From positions 434,001 through 498,000 of the forward strand of contig NZ_LXFV01000001.1 in assembly GCF_002847345.1 (NCBI RefSeq): DNA of 64,000 bases. The letters run 5' to 3'. The notes beneath the pieces were generated by a model. The model ran no database searches, was not told the origin of the DNA, and saw only the letters and a list, made by a program, of their open reading frames with translations. The stretch's first letter is position 1; the number at the start of each line of letters is the position of its first letter. This stretch comes from Pectobacterium peruviense (GTDB lineage: Bacteria; Pseudomonadota; Gammaproteobacteria; Enterobacterales; Enterobacteriaceae). Below are positions 55,166-64,000 of the stretch, one piece after another. A program made the translations under genes and the position numbers.

Positions 55166-57116
55166 CGGTGGTTTCAAATTTGCTGGTATTAGCCGGACTA
55201 GCAATGCCCTGGTTGCTGGCGCTACGATGGACATAATCGCAGCGCAGCGCCCGATAAACCTCCGCAGAAAGTTGCTGACTCAGATTTTTCACCACACCCT
55301 GCTCTGTGGCCGCAAATGCCCACATCTCATCTAGTTTAGTCAGATTGACCACTGGTAATTTGACGGCTCCAGACTCAAGCCTATGCCCATTTATTGTTGG
55401 ATCCCACACTTTAAACGGCACCCCGGCGGCTAACCCCGCTTCTACCATCATATGCAGCGGAATGCGCGAATATTCCCCCTCCACCACGCGACTCATTACC
55501 ACCTCCACATACACGGCCTTTTTCGTCCACGAATCATCTTTGCCACGTCGTCGGATAAACGAATAGGGGGTCAAACTGATCGCCCCTACAGGAGGAATAG
55601 CGGCGCGCAGCAAATGTGGGTGAAGACGTTCAACCCAGCCTAAAGCAATCTTCTCCTCGGCATAGACGTGTGCCTGCCGATAAGCCTGGCTTTCATCATC
55701 CGGCGTGGAGGTCGCTTCTTCACTCATAAAGCGTTCTAGTTCAAGGCACTCGGTTAGCGCCGGATCGCTGTTCGGATTAGGCAGGCTCCAGCGGCTGTAA
55801 TACCCGCCGCCAAGATCCGAATGCGCGCCCGGAAGCGCCAGTTCGGTGAAGTGTGGCGGAATGCTGGTGCCTATTGCCGTAGGCGTGACGCGCGTTAAGG
55901 GGAAGTGTTTTCGCACCTCATCCAGTGCCGTTAAATGCACCAGACGCTCGACGCTATCCGCATGTAAACGAATGTTCAAACTGGGGTGGTAGGACGAGGC
56001 GACCGTATCAAAAATTCCGACAAACGTGATACGCACATCCTCCCTATTGGCCCAGTCAAACCCAGTCTTAAGGCGGATAGCGGGCGTATTGGCGATCGCT
56101 TGCACCAGCGGATGATCGGCTTTTTGGTCGATGACATTGACAAAATGTCGTGCCGCCGCCGCCCCGCGGCTAAAACCAAACACATCAAAAACAATTCGGT
56201 TAATGCAGTCGATATTAGGTAATGTATTTTCTAAATCACGCATGACAGCGGCAACAATTCCCTGCTCACAGGCCTGATTAACTTTGCCAACGATAGAGGT
56301 ATTTTCACCGCCAAAATCCAGATCCAACCCTTTTGTCAGCATATTGTCCGATCGATATTCCAGGCCATCTTTCCCAGCAACGGGATCGAGAGTCCCAATG
56401 CCGCTGATATAGCTATGGGCGCTCAGTGTCTTAGCCCCAAAAATATATTGATCGTAGAGTTTCCCCACATTAGTAATATCGTTCGCCGCACTGTCACTCA
56501 CCGGAAGCCGTCCCATCTGGCAGCCACGCAGCTCTTTCTCCCGCTGCGCCGGATCGGAGCAAGTTTCAGCCAGCCATTGCTCCACTTTTTTAAGACCAGA
56601 CTCGGCATTATACGTGTTATTCCCCGTACCATCGAAGAACACGCCGATGCGCAGCACGTTGATCTGATAACCTTTTACTTCGATAACGTAAGAATGCTTG
56701 GTAAAGAAACGCACGCTACCCGCTTTCCCTTCCTGATGCGCCTCTGGCAAGGGTTGTTCCGGTGCGGTCAAGCACAGGTCTCCGGTGGTCGCCTTAATAT
56801 GTTCACGTGGCGTTTCATCATACCCAGCTTTCTCTGCCACATAGGCAGGGACGGCACTTTGCCCGTCCTTCAATATTTCACGCGATTGCGCTGCTTTGAG
56901 CCAGGGCTGCGTCTCCAGCTTGACGGCTATCGGGCCTACGGCAAAACCACGTACGACTACAGGTCCTTCTTTGAGGGTGACCGTTTCGGATTTACCGGTA
57001 TCATCGGTCAGTGTCGCTTTCAGCCCCTTGAACGGACGATTGTGTTCATCACGAACCTCAATCTCTATCCAGGTATCGTAACGTTCGCAGGGTATACAGT
57101 GGGGATCGGCTGCCAT
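55122..57116 (-). CDS. tle1: Type VI lipase effector of the Tle1 type (DUF2235)
   Basis: A 664-residue alpha/beta hydrolase that most likely cleaves membrane phospholipids of rival bacteria. Residues ~150-470 form the DUF2235 domain: GVFFDGTGNNTYN, nucleophile Ser316 in GFSRGAAAARH, Asp370 in VGIFDTVASS and His432 in LPGAHSDLGGGYY, a complete Ser-Asp-His triad. The N-terminal ~130 residues look like a small beta domain (EIEVRDEHNRPFKGLKATLT), probably used for loading. It lies between the DUF4123 adaptor (TAATG overlap) and its immunity lipoproteins. Confidence 0.9.
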   Translation of the reverse strand: MAADPHCIPCERYDTWIEIEVRDEHNRPFKGLKATLTDDTGKSETVTLKEGPVVVRGFAVGPIAVKLETQPWLKAAQSREILKDGQSAVPAYVAEKAGYDETPREHIKATTGDLCLTAPEQPLPEAHQEGKAGSVRFFTKHSYVIEVKGYQINVLRIGVFFDGTGNNTYNAESGLKKVEQWLAETCSDPAQREKELRGCQMGRLPVSDSAANDITNVGKLYDQYIFGAKTLSAHSYISGIGTLDPVAGKDGLEYRSDNMLTKGLDLDFGGENTSIVGKVNQACEQGIVAAVMRDLENTLPNIDCINRIVFDVFGFSRGAAAARHFVNVIDQKADHPLVQAIANTPAIRLKTGFDWANREDVRITFVGIFDTVASSYHPSLNIRLHADSVERLVHLTALDEVRKHFPLTRVTPTAIGTSIPPHFTELALPGAHSDLGGGYYSRWSLPNPNSDPALTECLELERFMSEEATSTPDDESQAYRQAHVYAEEKIALGWVERLHPHLLRAAIPPVGAISLTPYSFIRRRGKDDSWTKKAVYVEVVMSRVVEGEYSRIPLHMMVEAGLAAGVPFKVWDPTINGHRLESGAVKLPVVNLTKLDEMWAFAATEQGVVKNLSQQLSAEVYRALRCDYVHRSASNQGIASPANTSKFETTVGKERRHIIGNEEA

Positions 57117-57913
57117 TAGTTAGCTCCTATTAACGCGTTATGCTGCACCATCCAGTGGTTGACCTGCGCGAATTCAGCCTCGGTCAGCATCAGCGGCGCT
57201 CGAATACTCTCCAAAGGAAGTCCGGTCTGCAAGGTCAAGGCTCCAGCCACCACGCCATCGAGCACATCGTCTTGAAGCCTCTCCGCATTGGCTTGCCTGA
57301 GAACGGACAAAATAGTCCCTGCCGGATCGGGATGACGTTCCATCATGCTCGTCATGGTCTGCCATAGACGCCGACGAAGAATATAGGCGTGACGCTTTTC
57401 GTCATACAACGCCGCCATATGGTGTGAGCGGATGTGAAACCAGGGGCTTTTTAACCGGGGATGGAAGGGAATATCAGGATTACGCGTAAACCCATTGTCG
57501 TTGATCCAGAGTCCATTACAGGGGCCAAGCACGGCATCCCGCTCTTCTAGGCTCATGGCGCAGAACATCGGAAGAAAGATACGAGGTTCAGAGAAACGAA
57601 ACCAGACAGCCTCTCCTTCACGGATAGCCAATATCAGGCTTTGCCAATGGTTGCGAACGACTTCAAGAGACTGTTCACTGACCAGATAGAATCCACTCAG
57701 TGCTGGAGAATTCGCCACGAATACAGGTGAAGGATTAGACAGCAGCCAGGGTCCAAGTGCGGCTTGTTCTTCAAACTCGGTCCCCGCAAAGAGGGGGAAA
57801 GCTTCACCTTGGCTGAGTTCATAGAAACGAGCTACTGCCGAGCGATCTACCGCGCCGTCGACAATAGCAAAGAGAGTGCCGCTATGCTGGGCTTGCCACG
57901 TATTCAGACTCAT
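57116..57913 (-). CDS. DUF4123 adaptor, type VI effector chaperone (Tap/TEC)
   Basis: A 265-residue cytosolic protein. DUF4123 (~residues 15-130: [51 protein letters not shown]) is the family of type VI adaptors that load a specific effector onto a VgrG. It is placed exactly between vgrG (4-base overlap ATGA) and the lipase (1-base overlap), as this family usually is. It is not secreted itself. Confidence 0.9.
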   Translation of the reverse strand: MSLNTWQAQHSGTLFAIVDGAVDRSAVARFYELSQGEAFPLFAGTEFEEQAALGPWLLSNPSPVFVANSPALSGFYLVSEQSLEVVRNHWQSLILAIREGEAVWFRFSEPRIFLPMFCAMSLEERDAVLGPCNGLWINDNGFTRNPDIPFHPRLKSPWFHIRSHHMAALYDEKRHAYILRRRLWQTMTSMMERHPDPAGTILSVLRQANAERLQDDVLDGVVAGALTLQTGLPLESIRAPLMLTEAEFAQVNHWMVQHNALIGAN

Positions 57914-59937
57914 GCGTTGCCTCCCTTAGCGAGGGGGCAAGGTTTGACAAGCGGTGACATCGATTCCATGCTTTTATGAATGGCAGGGGCAGGCAATGTC
58001 GCGGGTGGTGCAGGAGGAACGGCAACACCACCCGGCAGAATGGGACTCTGTCCTGCCCAACCAGAACCGCTCCCAGCACTGCCCCCAGAGTTAATTTTGA
58101 TAGCCGGGCCCACCACGCTAACGCCGCTGGGATCGATCTTGATGAAACTTCCCCCGACTTTCAGCGTCAGCTCCGCCCCCGCTTCAAGAACCACCTTAGC
58201 GCCCGCCTTCACATGCACTTCTTGCCCTGCCTCGACCAGCAAAGCCTGTCCCAGTTTCTGGTGCATAGAGGTATCGACGTTCAGTGAGTAATCCCCTTTA
58301 ACATGGTCACGTTTCTCGCTCTCGACCGTCAGGTGATCGTTGGCTTTTACGCGGGTGACTCGCTCATTATCAATATCCGTATGTGAATCATGTTTAATAT
58401 GCCAGACAACATCGTTCTCAATCAGCGCATTGAGATCTTTCTGACCGTGAATATAAATCTCTTCCTGCCCTGCCTGATCTTCAAAGCGCAGCTCATTAAA
58501 TCCTTCTCCCTGATGGGTTTCCGTACGCAGCACGGTGCGCGTCTTGTGCGCAGGCAAGTCGTAAGGAGGACGGTTGGTCGCGTGGAACGTACGCCCGGTG
58601 ATAATCGGCTGGTCTGGGTCACCCTCGAGGAAGCTAACAATCACTTCATGGCTGATGCGTGGGATAGCGATCATGCCGTACTGACCGCCCGCCCAGCCCT
58701 GACTAACACGCACCCAGCAGGAGCTCTGGTCGTTGCTCGCACCGTAGCGATCCCACGGGAATTGCAGCTTCACCCGACCGTACTGGTCGCAGTAAATCTC
58801 TTCTCCCGCCGGGCCGACGACGGTGGCGATTTGCGGGCCATCGACCATCGGTTTGTATGGCAACTCCGCACGCCAAGTCGTGTTGGCGCTAATGACGTCG
58901 AAGCTGTTACTGTAGGTGGTCGGTTCGCCGCCACTTTCCTCCTCCAGCGCCTGCGGTTGCTGCCCGACGTGCGTGATAGCCACCAGTTGCCAGCAGCTGT
59001 TCAGCGCCGGATTGGGGTGCTCGGTCAACATGAAACTGCTGCCTGGCATTAACATCGCCGCATTCGATTCACCCGCGCCGGTCACCGCCCCGGAACGTAG
59101 CGCATCCAGCCGGTAACCGCTGAACGCCTTGCCGCTCGGTTCTTGTTTATAGCGCCCCGGATAATCGTAGTGCTGATAGCTTTCGCGCTGATGCGCCAGC
59201 TCGTTGCTCATCTTCTTGTGTGACAGCCCGTAAGCCGGGGTTTTGAAGCTGTAGTCCTTCAATTCCACTTCTGCCGTACTCACCCGCTCCGCGTAGTGGA
59301 ACCGCCGGACATAGTCGCCTTCGCTCAGCCCCTGAACCGCCAGATTGAAGAACAGCTCGGGGCCTTTGGTCAGCGCCCCGGCATCATCAGCAAACACCAC
59401 ACGGTGTTTGCCTTCCTCAAACTCATGGAAGAAGTACAGGCCTTCCTCTGCGGTCAACCGGGTAAGAAACGCCAAATCGCTTTCCCGGTACTGCACGCAG
59501 TATTCCCGCACCGTATGGTCATGACGCAACGAAAAGGCATAATCGGTGATACCCGCTTCTTCCAGCAATATGCTGATAATCGCTTCCGGTTTCTGTGCCT
59601 GAAAGATACGGGCGTTGGTGCGAAGCCCCAGTCGCCACAGGGCAGGCCGGACTTCTGCCTGATAGCGCGTGCGGCGAAATCCGGTGTCACCCTGCGTGAA
59701 TCCACTAATAATCCCGCTGACCCGGCGTTTTAACTCACCCTCATACCAAATCATCAGTTCGCACGGCTGGTCCAGCACCGCGCCAAAATCGACATCCGGC
59801 AACGCGCTCGCCAGACTCAGCGACAGGCTGAAAGGCCGGTTCAGCCCCTCATCCAGCCTGAAATCCACCACCGCAAACGTGCCTACCGCCAGCGCGCCGA
59901 CCTTTACGGTGAATTGCAATCCGGTACTGTTTGCCAT
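57910..59937 (-). CDS. vgrG: Type VI spike protein VgrG
   Basis: A 675-residue VgrG. The N-terminal ~340 residues are the gp27-like ring part. An OB-fold follows ([40 protein letters not shown]), then a gp5-like beta-needle ([40 protein letters not shown]). A Pro/Ala-rich tail ends [10 protein letters not shown]. It has no extra toxic domain, so its cargo should come from the adaptor/lipase pair behind it. The type VI structural genes are not in the window, so the spike must be used by an apparatus encoded elsewhere. Confidence 0.95.
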   Translation of the reverse strand: MANSTGLQFTVKVGALAVGTFAVVDFRLDEGLNRPFSLSLSLASALPDVDFGAVLDQPCELMIWYEGELKRRVSGIISGFTQGDTGFRRTRYQAEVRPALWRLGLRTNARIFQAQKPEAIISILLEEAGITDYAFSLRHDHTVREYCVQYRESDLAFLTRLTAEEGLYFFHEFEEGKHRVVFADDAGALTKGPELFFNLAVQGLSEGDYVRRFHYAERVSTAEVELKDYSFKTPAYGLSHKKMSNELAHQRESYQHYDYPGRYKQEPSGKAFSGYRLDALRSGAVTGAGESNAAMLMPGSSFMLTEHPNPALNSCWQLVAITHVGQQPQALEEESGGEPTTYSNSFDVISANTTWRAELPYKPMVDGPQIATVVGPAGEEIYCDQYGRVKLQFPWDRYGASNDQSSCWVRVSQGWAGGQYGMIAIPRISHEVIVSFLEGDPDQPIITGRTFHATNRPPYDLPAHKTRTVLRTETHQGEGFNELRFEDQAGQEEIYIHGQKDLNALIENDVVWHIKHDSHTDIDNERVTRVKANDHLTVESEKRDHVKGDYSLNVDTSMHQKLGQALLVEAGQEVHVKAGAKVVLEAGAELTLKVGGSFIKIDPSGVSVVGPAIKINSGGSAGSGSGWAGQSPILPGGVAVPPAPPATLPAPAIHKSMESMSPLVKPCPLAKGGNA

Positions 59938-60365
59938 CGGTCTTCTCCTTATTATTCTTGTGCTGTTACCACGGCGACCGCACGCCTTGGGTTCCCTCGG
60001 CGCGGCACGTCGCTATCCTGATTAACAGCAAAACCTGAGTTGTGGTCTGAGTCTGCTCACACCACGACCTAGGTTGATAAAAACATCACACGGGAAAAAT
60101 ATGATTTCAGAGAAAAACGCAGAAAATCAGGGGGAATAGAGATTCGGTGTGTTCACGCCATCGGAGACAAAAAAGATACGGGGTTGAAGCGGAGTGAAGA
60201 ATAATAAAAACGTTCCATGTGACATCCTTAGCGCTATTCCTTTTAAGAAAATATAGGTAAAGGATAACAAGATGCTCATAGAGCTAATAGCATAAAGAAA
60301 GGACAAAACCTGAGTAAACTAATTGATTTGAATTGCAATAATTTCATTAAAACTAATAACAAGAA
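59938..60365. other. Non-coding gap between vgrG and hrpN
   Basis: About 430 bases. This must include the promoter of the vgrG array (minus strand). GAAGGAGAA precedes the vgrG ATG. AT-rich towards hrpN. No gene or hrp box is visible, so the type VI array does not look HrpL-driven. Confidence 0.5.
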
Positions 60366-60385
60366 AGCAGAGCTTACGCCCTGCT
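60366..60385 (-). terminator. Rho-independent terminator after hrpN
   Basis: On the minus strand AGCAGGGC, loop GTAA, GCTCTGCT (one G-U pair) is followed by TTCTTGTT. It lies 17 bases past the hrpN stop. Confidence 0.75.
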
Positions 60386-60402
60386 CCCAGTCGTTTTTCG
60401 TT

Positions 60403-61518
60403 TTAGCTTGCGAGTTTTTGCAGCCCCATATTGACGATGCGGTCACCGATCATAGCCGCATCAATACCCAGAGAAGCCCCGCCGTTGCCACGAGCATTCA
60501 GGTTGGTATTGCCGGTATCACCCGCTACCGCGCTCTTGATCATCCCGACAGCCTTCATAAATTTATCCATGCTGCCTTTGGTCATGCCATCGTCATCCGG
60601 CTTACTCAGCGCCTTGGCCCAGGATTTGTCATCCTGCTTCGCCGTCTGCCAGTTATCTTTCTGGTATTCCGGCTTACCGAAGACTTCAGGATATTGATCC
60701 ATAAACTGACCAATTTCTTTTGCCATCCCCCGATCTTCTTTATCCACGAAGTAACGGGTCGGACTGTCATTGTGCGTGCTGATGTTATTCAGCTCCTGCA
60801 AACCGGCTTTTTGCCCAACGCTCATCCCCAGCGTGCTACCCAATTGATTGAACGCCCCTGCGCCGCTCAAGCCTTGCAGACCGTTGTTACCCAGTTGCAG
60901 CGGTGAGTTCTGCCCTTGTGCCTGACTCAGGCCGTTGCCCAAAATCGCGGACAACGCATCGTTAACGCCTTGGGTATACGCCGAAATTTCCGGTGATGCA
61001 GGCTGTTTATTGCCAAACAGGCCGCCCTGTTGCTGTGACATACCGCCGCCCAGCAGATCCTCCAGCGCACTAAACAGCAGGCTGCCCATCATCGCGGTAG
61101 GATTCATGGCATTCATACCAGCCCCCAGCGCCCCACCTAAACCACCACCGAGTGCGCCACCCAATCCGCTGCCAAGGCTGCTCCCGAGACCACCGGCCAG
61201 ACCGCCACCAAGGCCTTGTCCCAGCAATCCGCCGCCTAATCCGCCCAGGCTACTTCCTAGACCGCCGAGCGCACCGCCCAAACCGCCCCCCATACCACCG
61301 AGGCCACCGCCCATGCCGCCGCCCATCATGCTCCCCATGAACATCATGGTGGTCATGATATCGGACAGCTGTTCTGCAATATTGCTACGCTGGCCACCAA
61401 ACCCCGATTGCGATGGCGATGCGCCATTTTGTGAAGACTGAGATTGAAATAAACCGCCGTTACCGCCCGCTTTGATCGTAATTTGCAAAGAAGTACCGCC
61501 ACCAAGAGAATTAAGCAT
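60403..61518 (-). CDS. hrpN: Harpin HrpN
   Basis: A 371-residue glycine-rich, cysteine-free, heat-stable-type harpin secreted by the Hrp type III system. It elicits the plant hypersensitive response and helps translocate DspE in Erwinia species. The N-terminus is [20 protein letters not shown]. Residues ~60-135 are almost wholly Gly/Met/Leu/Ser (GGMGGGLGG repeats). The more ordered C-terminal part has [17 protein letters not shown] at the end. AGGA stands before the ATG. It has its own hrp box and terminator, so it is monocistronic, though read-through from hrpV is possible. Confidence 0.97.
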   Translation of the reverse strand: MLNSLGGGTSLQITIKAGGNGGLFQSQSSQNGASPSQSGFGGQRSNIAEQLSDIMTTMMFMGSMMGGGMGGGLGGMGGGLGGALGGLGSSLGGLGGGLLGQGLGGGLAGGLGSSLGSGLGGALGGGLGGALGAGMNAMNPTAMMGSLLFSALEDLLGGGMSQQQGGLFGNKQPASPEISAYTQGVNDALSAILGNGLSQAQGQNSPLQLGNNGLQGLSGAGAFNQLGSTLGMSVGQKAGLQELNNISTHNDSPTRYFVDKEDRGMAKEIGQFMDQYPEVFGKPEYQKDNWQTAKQDDKSWAKALSKPDDDGMTKGSMDKFMKAVGMIKSAVAGDTGNTNLNARGNGGASLGIDAAMIGDRIVNMGLQKLAS

Positions 61519-61599
61519 AATGTTTCCTCAATGAATAAATGGAGTATGAAAGCGCCAATAGGTTTGCGGTCAGCCCGCGTGATTGTGACACTCCCCCAT

Positions 61600-61627
61600 T
61601 AAGTGATTTTCTTGCCTGCGCGGTTCC
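61600..61627 (-). promoter_or_regulatory. hrp box of hrpN (one mismatch)
   Basis: On the minus strand: GGAACC, 15 bases, TCACTTA. It has the same T for C change as the hrpW box. It lies ~80 bases upstream of the hrpN ATG, in the hrpV-hrpN gap. Confidence 0.85.
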
Positions 61628-61663
61628 CGTTTTACACACGAAAACACATGACTTTTTTACGGT

Positions 61664-62011
61664 TCAGCGCGGAGGTAGACCGGCTAAACGCCACAATTCG
61701 TCGATCGCCACGACCGAGTCAGTCAACGTGGATAACGAGCGGCGTAACCGCAGAGTGTACTGCTCATCCAGGCTCAGGCTGCATGCAGGTAGCGCGTCAG
61801 CGTCCAGAAAGCGGCGTTGTAAAATTTGCCGCAGCATACCGGGATAATGTCGGGCAGGTGCTAACGTTAAGATGAGTTCAACCTGACGCGATGACACTGC
61901 CGTAAACCACAGCCTGACACCCGGTTGTACTCGCCAACACGCCGTCTGCGTGGTTTCCAGCGCAGAGAGAAAGTCATGCTGATTGTCGAATACTTCCGCT
62001 GGCTCACTCAT
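61664..62011 (-). CDS. hrpV: HrpV, negative regulator of the hrp regulon
   Basis: A 115-residue cytosolic protein (MSEPAEVFDNQHDFLSALET; LFTAVSSRQ-like core; LWRLAGLPPR end). By position (hrcC-hrpT-hrpV-hrpN) and size it is HrpV. HrpV binds the HrpS activator and lowers expression of hrpL; HrpG relieves this. Its start overlaps the end of hrpT by 8 bases. The sequence itself is weakly conserved in the family, so the order is the main evidence. Confidence 0.88.
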   Translation of the reverse strand: MSEPAEVFDNQHDFLSALETTQTACWRVQPGVRLWFTAVSSRQVELILTLAPARHYPGMLRQILQRRFLDADALPACSLSLDEQYTLRLRRSLSTLTDSVVAIDELWRLAGLPPR

Positions 62012-62195
62012 CCACGCTTACCCTGCTGTAATCCGCCGGGCCATTGCGCAGGTCAGGCTGCCACCAGATGATGAGCTGTCGCGTTTCCGGCTGCGGACGA
62101 CAGGTGACCGAAGCACAGTTGGCCACCTGCCGCGGTGAATTGCAGGCACTCAATAAAAATGCGATGAGCACCACTAACCACGTTTTATAGTTCAT
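62004..62195 (-). CDS. hrpT: HrpT lipoprotein, HrcC pilotin
   Basis: A 63-residue lipoprotein from ATG 62195 (MNYKTWLVVLIAFLLSAC), chosen because GGAG lies 6 bases before it; ATG at 62201 is too close. The lipobox LSAC sets the lipidated Cys18, followed by a short periplasmic part with a CASVTC pair. HrpT helps the HrcC secretin assemble in the outer membrane. It lies between hrcC and hrpV. Confidence 0.9.
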   Translation of the reverse strand: MNYKTWLVVLIAFLLSACNSPRQVANCASVTCRPQPETRQLIIWWQPDLRNGPADYSRVSVDE

Positions 62196-62222
62196 AAACA
62201 TCTCCGGTAGTGGATAAGATTA

Positions 62223-64000
62223 TTAATTTGATATCAGCACGTTACGTCGAGCAGGCTGGGGCGTTAGTGCAGGCTGCAAAGCCAGGAACACCTCACTGGA
62301 TTCCCCCGGTGCCAGCGTCGTTTTCGGCCACACGGCCACCGCCAGCGTGCGGCTACTGGCACAGGCCGCTTCATCAAAACGCTGCGGCTGTGTGCCTCCG
62401 TTACGCACCACACCGACACTCAGGCGTACCTGGCCGTTGCCATACCACTGATAGCGCGTGCTGTCATAAATCAGACCCGACTGTGAGCGGCACACCTCTC
62501 CCAATCGCGCACCTTTGCTGTCGTCCTGAAACCCAGCAGGAAGCTGGCGACTGGCAAGATCGCGGAATGCGCCTTCAATCAGGCTATAGAGATCCGTTTT
62601 ACCATTGCGTTGCGCTACGCGGTTCATGGCACCGTTCAACTGCTGGCGATTGACGGAGGACACGTAGCGCGTAGGATCGGTTTGATCGCCGACGAGATGC
62701 GGCGTAAGAATAAAAAGGCGCTCACGGCGAGAGACTTCATGACGCGTCGAGGTAAACAATTTTCCCAGCAGCGGAATATCGCCGAGGATCGGAATACGGC
62801 GATCGCGATCACCGCTCTCCTCGACGTGAAAACCGCCCAACACCAGCGCACGGTTCTCCCCAATCAGCGCCTGCGTACTGACAGTGCCGCGCTTCACGCC
62901 AGAGGCTTCCCCCTCTCGCCCTGTCTCGACCTGACCGTCTTCGATATCGATAACCAGTTGAATGCTGCGCTGTGCGCCTTCCCCGATCACCCGCGGTGTC
63001 ACTTGCAGACTGGTGCCTGCCGTCACCGATTGAATGTCCGCAACGCGCTCACCCGTCGCCGTGATGAACGCCGTCCGGCTGAAATCGACAATTGCGGGCT
63101 GATTCTCCAGCGTTAGTACGGAAGGATTGGCGACGATGGAGGCAGTCCCTTCGCCCTCCAGCGCCTGAATATCGGCGAAGAAGCGCTTGAAATCACTGAC
63201 GAACAGCGTGCTTCGTCCCATCATCATGGTGCTGCCCGCACTCACGTTGCCAAGCTGCGCCTGCCAGTTCGCTTCCAATCGCGACAGCGCGGTACGATCC
63301 ACATCCAAAATAATGGCATCAATGTTGACCAGATTTTGCGGTACATCAATATGCTCGACGAGCTGTTGGTACTCCGCACGACGCTTCTCATCATCCCGAA
63401 TCAACAATGCGTTATTGCGCACATCAGCGGAAATCTTGCCGCTTAGTGTCGCGCGGCCAGAAGCCTCACCGCTGCGCCCGGGACTATTGCGGGTTGCCAG
63501 CCGCGTCATCAACGAACGCGTACTGTCACGCATGGCGTCCATCCCCGTATCTGGCTGCACGGGCGTCGGGCCGGATGCCCCCGCCGGTGCCGCACGTTGA
63601 CCGTCCATCAGCTCATTGAGAATGGTCGCGACGCCGGGAATCGTAACTTTTTGATCGCGGTATTGCAGCGTCCGGTCAGATACGGAGGCATAGCGCAGCG
63701 GGAAAATCATCACCTTACGCCGTTCGTCCTGCTTTTCCCGCTGCTGGCTAAAATTACGGATCAGATCGATATACGCCTGCGGTCCAGTAACCAGCACCAC
63801 GCCCTCTTCAGGTAACTCCCCCCAGCCGAAGCGTGAATCGAGCAGCCCGATACCGCTGAGTGCCTGTTTGATGTCAGGCGCAGCATCCGGCGAGATCTCC
63901 AGACGCACCGATGCCTGTTCGTCCTGCGGGCTGACATACAGCGCATTGTTATACACGAACCACTGGAAACGATGCTCCAGCGCCAACCTATCGAGAAACA
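62223..64000 (-). CDS. hrcC: HrcC, type III outer-membrane secretin (partial)
   Basis: This is the C-terminal ~590 residues; the frame stays open to the right edge and the N-terminus with its signal is outside. HrcC forms the outer-membrane ring through which the Hrp pilus and effectors pass. N-domains with FPLRYASVSDRTLQYRDQKV are followed by the secretin core (PSVLTLENQPAIVDFSRTAF; IVDIEDGQVE) and the signature PILGDIPLLGKLF near LFILTPHLVGD. A C-terminal region (DSTRYQWYGNGQVRLSVG) ends the protein. It heads the hrpT-hrpV genes; hrpG would be just upstream, beyond the window. Confidence 0.96.
   Translation of the reverse strand, partial: FLDRLALEHRFQWFVYNNALYVSPQDEQASVRLEISPDAAPDIKQALSGIGLLDSRFGWGELPEEGVVLVTGPQAYIDLIRNFSQQREKQDERRKVMIFPLRYASVSDRTLQYRDQKVTIPGVATILNELMDGQRAAPAGASGPTPVQPDTGMDAMRDSTRSLMTRLATRNSPGRSGEASGRATLSGKISADVRNNALLIRDDEKRRAEYQQLVEHIDVPQNLVNIDAIILDVDRTALSRLEANWQAQLGNVSAGSTMMMGRSTLFVSDFKRFFADIQALEGEGTASIVANPSVLTLENQPAIVDFSRTAFITATGERVADIQSVTAGTSLQVTPRVIGEGAQRSIQLVIDIEDGQVETGREGEASGVKRGTVSTQALIGENRALVLGGFHVEESGDRDRRIPILGDIPLLGKLFTSTRHEVSRRERLFILTPHLVGDQTDPTRYVSSVNRQQLNGAMNRVAQRNGKTDLYSLIEGAFRDLASRQLPAGFQDDSKGARLGEVCRSQSGLIYDSTRYQWYGNGQVRLSVGVVRNGGTQPQRFDEAACASSRTLAVAVWPKTTLAPGESSEVFLALQPALTPQPARRNVLISN

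Noticed and set aside
60935-61441. Proline-rich plus-strand frame antisense to hrpN
   Set aside because: It is the complement of the glycine-rich harpin region and so is forced to be Pro-rich.

Overview
The window looks like the chromosome of a soft-rot enterobacterium, most likely Pectobacterium. The hrp genes (hrcC, hrpT, hrpV, hrpN, hrpW, dspE, dspF) stand in the usual Erwinia/Pectobacterium order, next to a HecB/HecA two-partner system. Pectin-uptake porins and a periplasmic pectate lyase lie close by. The species is inferred from gene content, not from a database search.

Layout. (a) 0.1-7.6 kb, minus strand: urea catabolism, with allophanate hydrolase, biotin-dependent urea carboxylase, a GntR/FCD regulator and the urea-type binding protein UrtA. 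(b) 7.8-13.1 kb: a xyloside locus, with a GH43 beta-xylosidase, a GPH-family symporter, a divergent AraC regulator and a Gfo/Idh/MocA dehydrogenase, ending in a ~198-bp inverted-repeat element. (c) 13.4-15.5 kb: a 58-aa membrane peptide and a HrpK/HrpF-like type III protein with a clear hrp box. (d) 15.7-20.9 kb: pectin utilisation, with a KdgR box, two KdgM-type porins, a secreted PL2 pectate lyase and an unpaired solute-binding protein. (e) 21.0-45 kb: a contact-dependent inhibition (CDI) locus. HecB exports the 5,881-residue HecA/CdiA. HecA carries a 638-residue tandem duplication, an AT-rich putative receptor-binding insert and a C-terminal toxin after a VENN motif. Its immunity gene follows, then a second toxin/immunity cassette without secretion signals, two symE-like remnants, a second copy of the immunity family and further candidate immunity genes. 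(f) 45.2-64 kb: a GntR regulator and the hrp region. The dsp and hrpW operons are divergent, with one hrp box each. Next comes a complete type VI cargo module (vgrG, DUF4123 adaptor, DUF2235 lipase of the Tle1 type, two duplicated lipoproteins, PAAR). hrpN, hrpV, hrpT and hrcC follow; hrcC runs off the right edge.

Together these genes combine plant attack (type III translocator/effector, harpins, pectin breakdown, hemicellulose and urea use) with bacterial competition (CDI plus a type VI spike cargo). The most notable parts are the CDI cassette graveyard with symE remnants and the type VI module lodged between hrpN and hrpW. Four hrp-box-like sites (15465-15492, 51315-51342, 51368-51395, 61600-61627) mark the genes probably controlled by HrpL.
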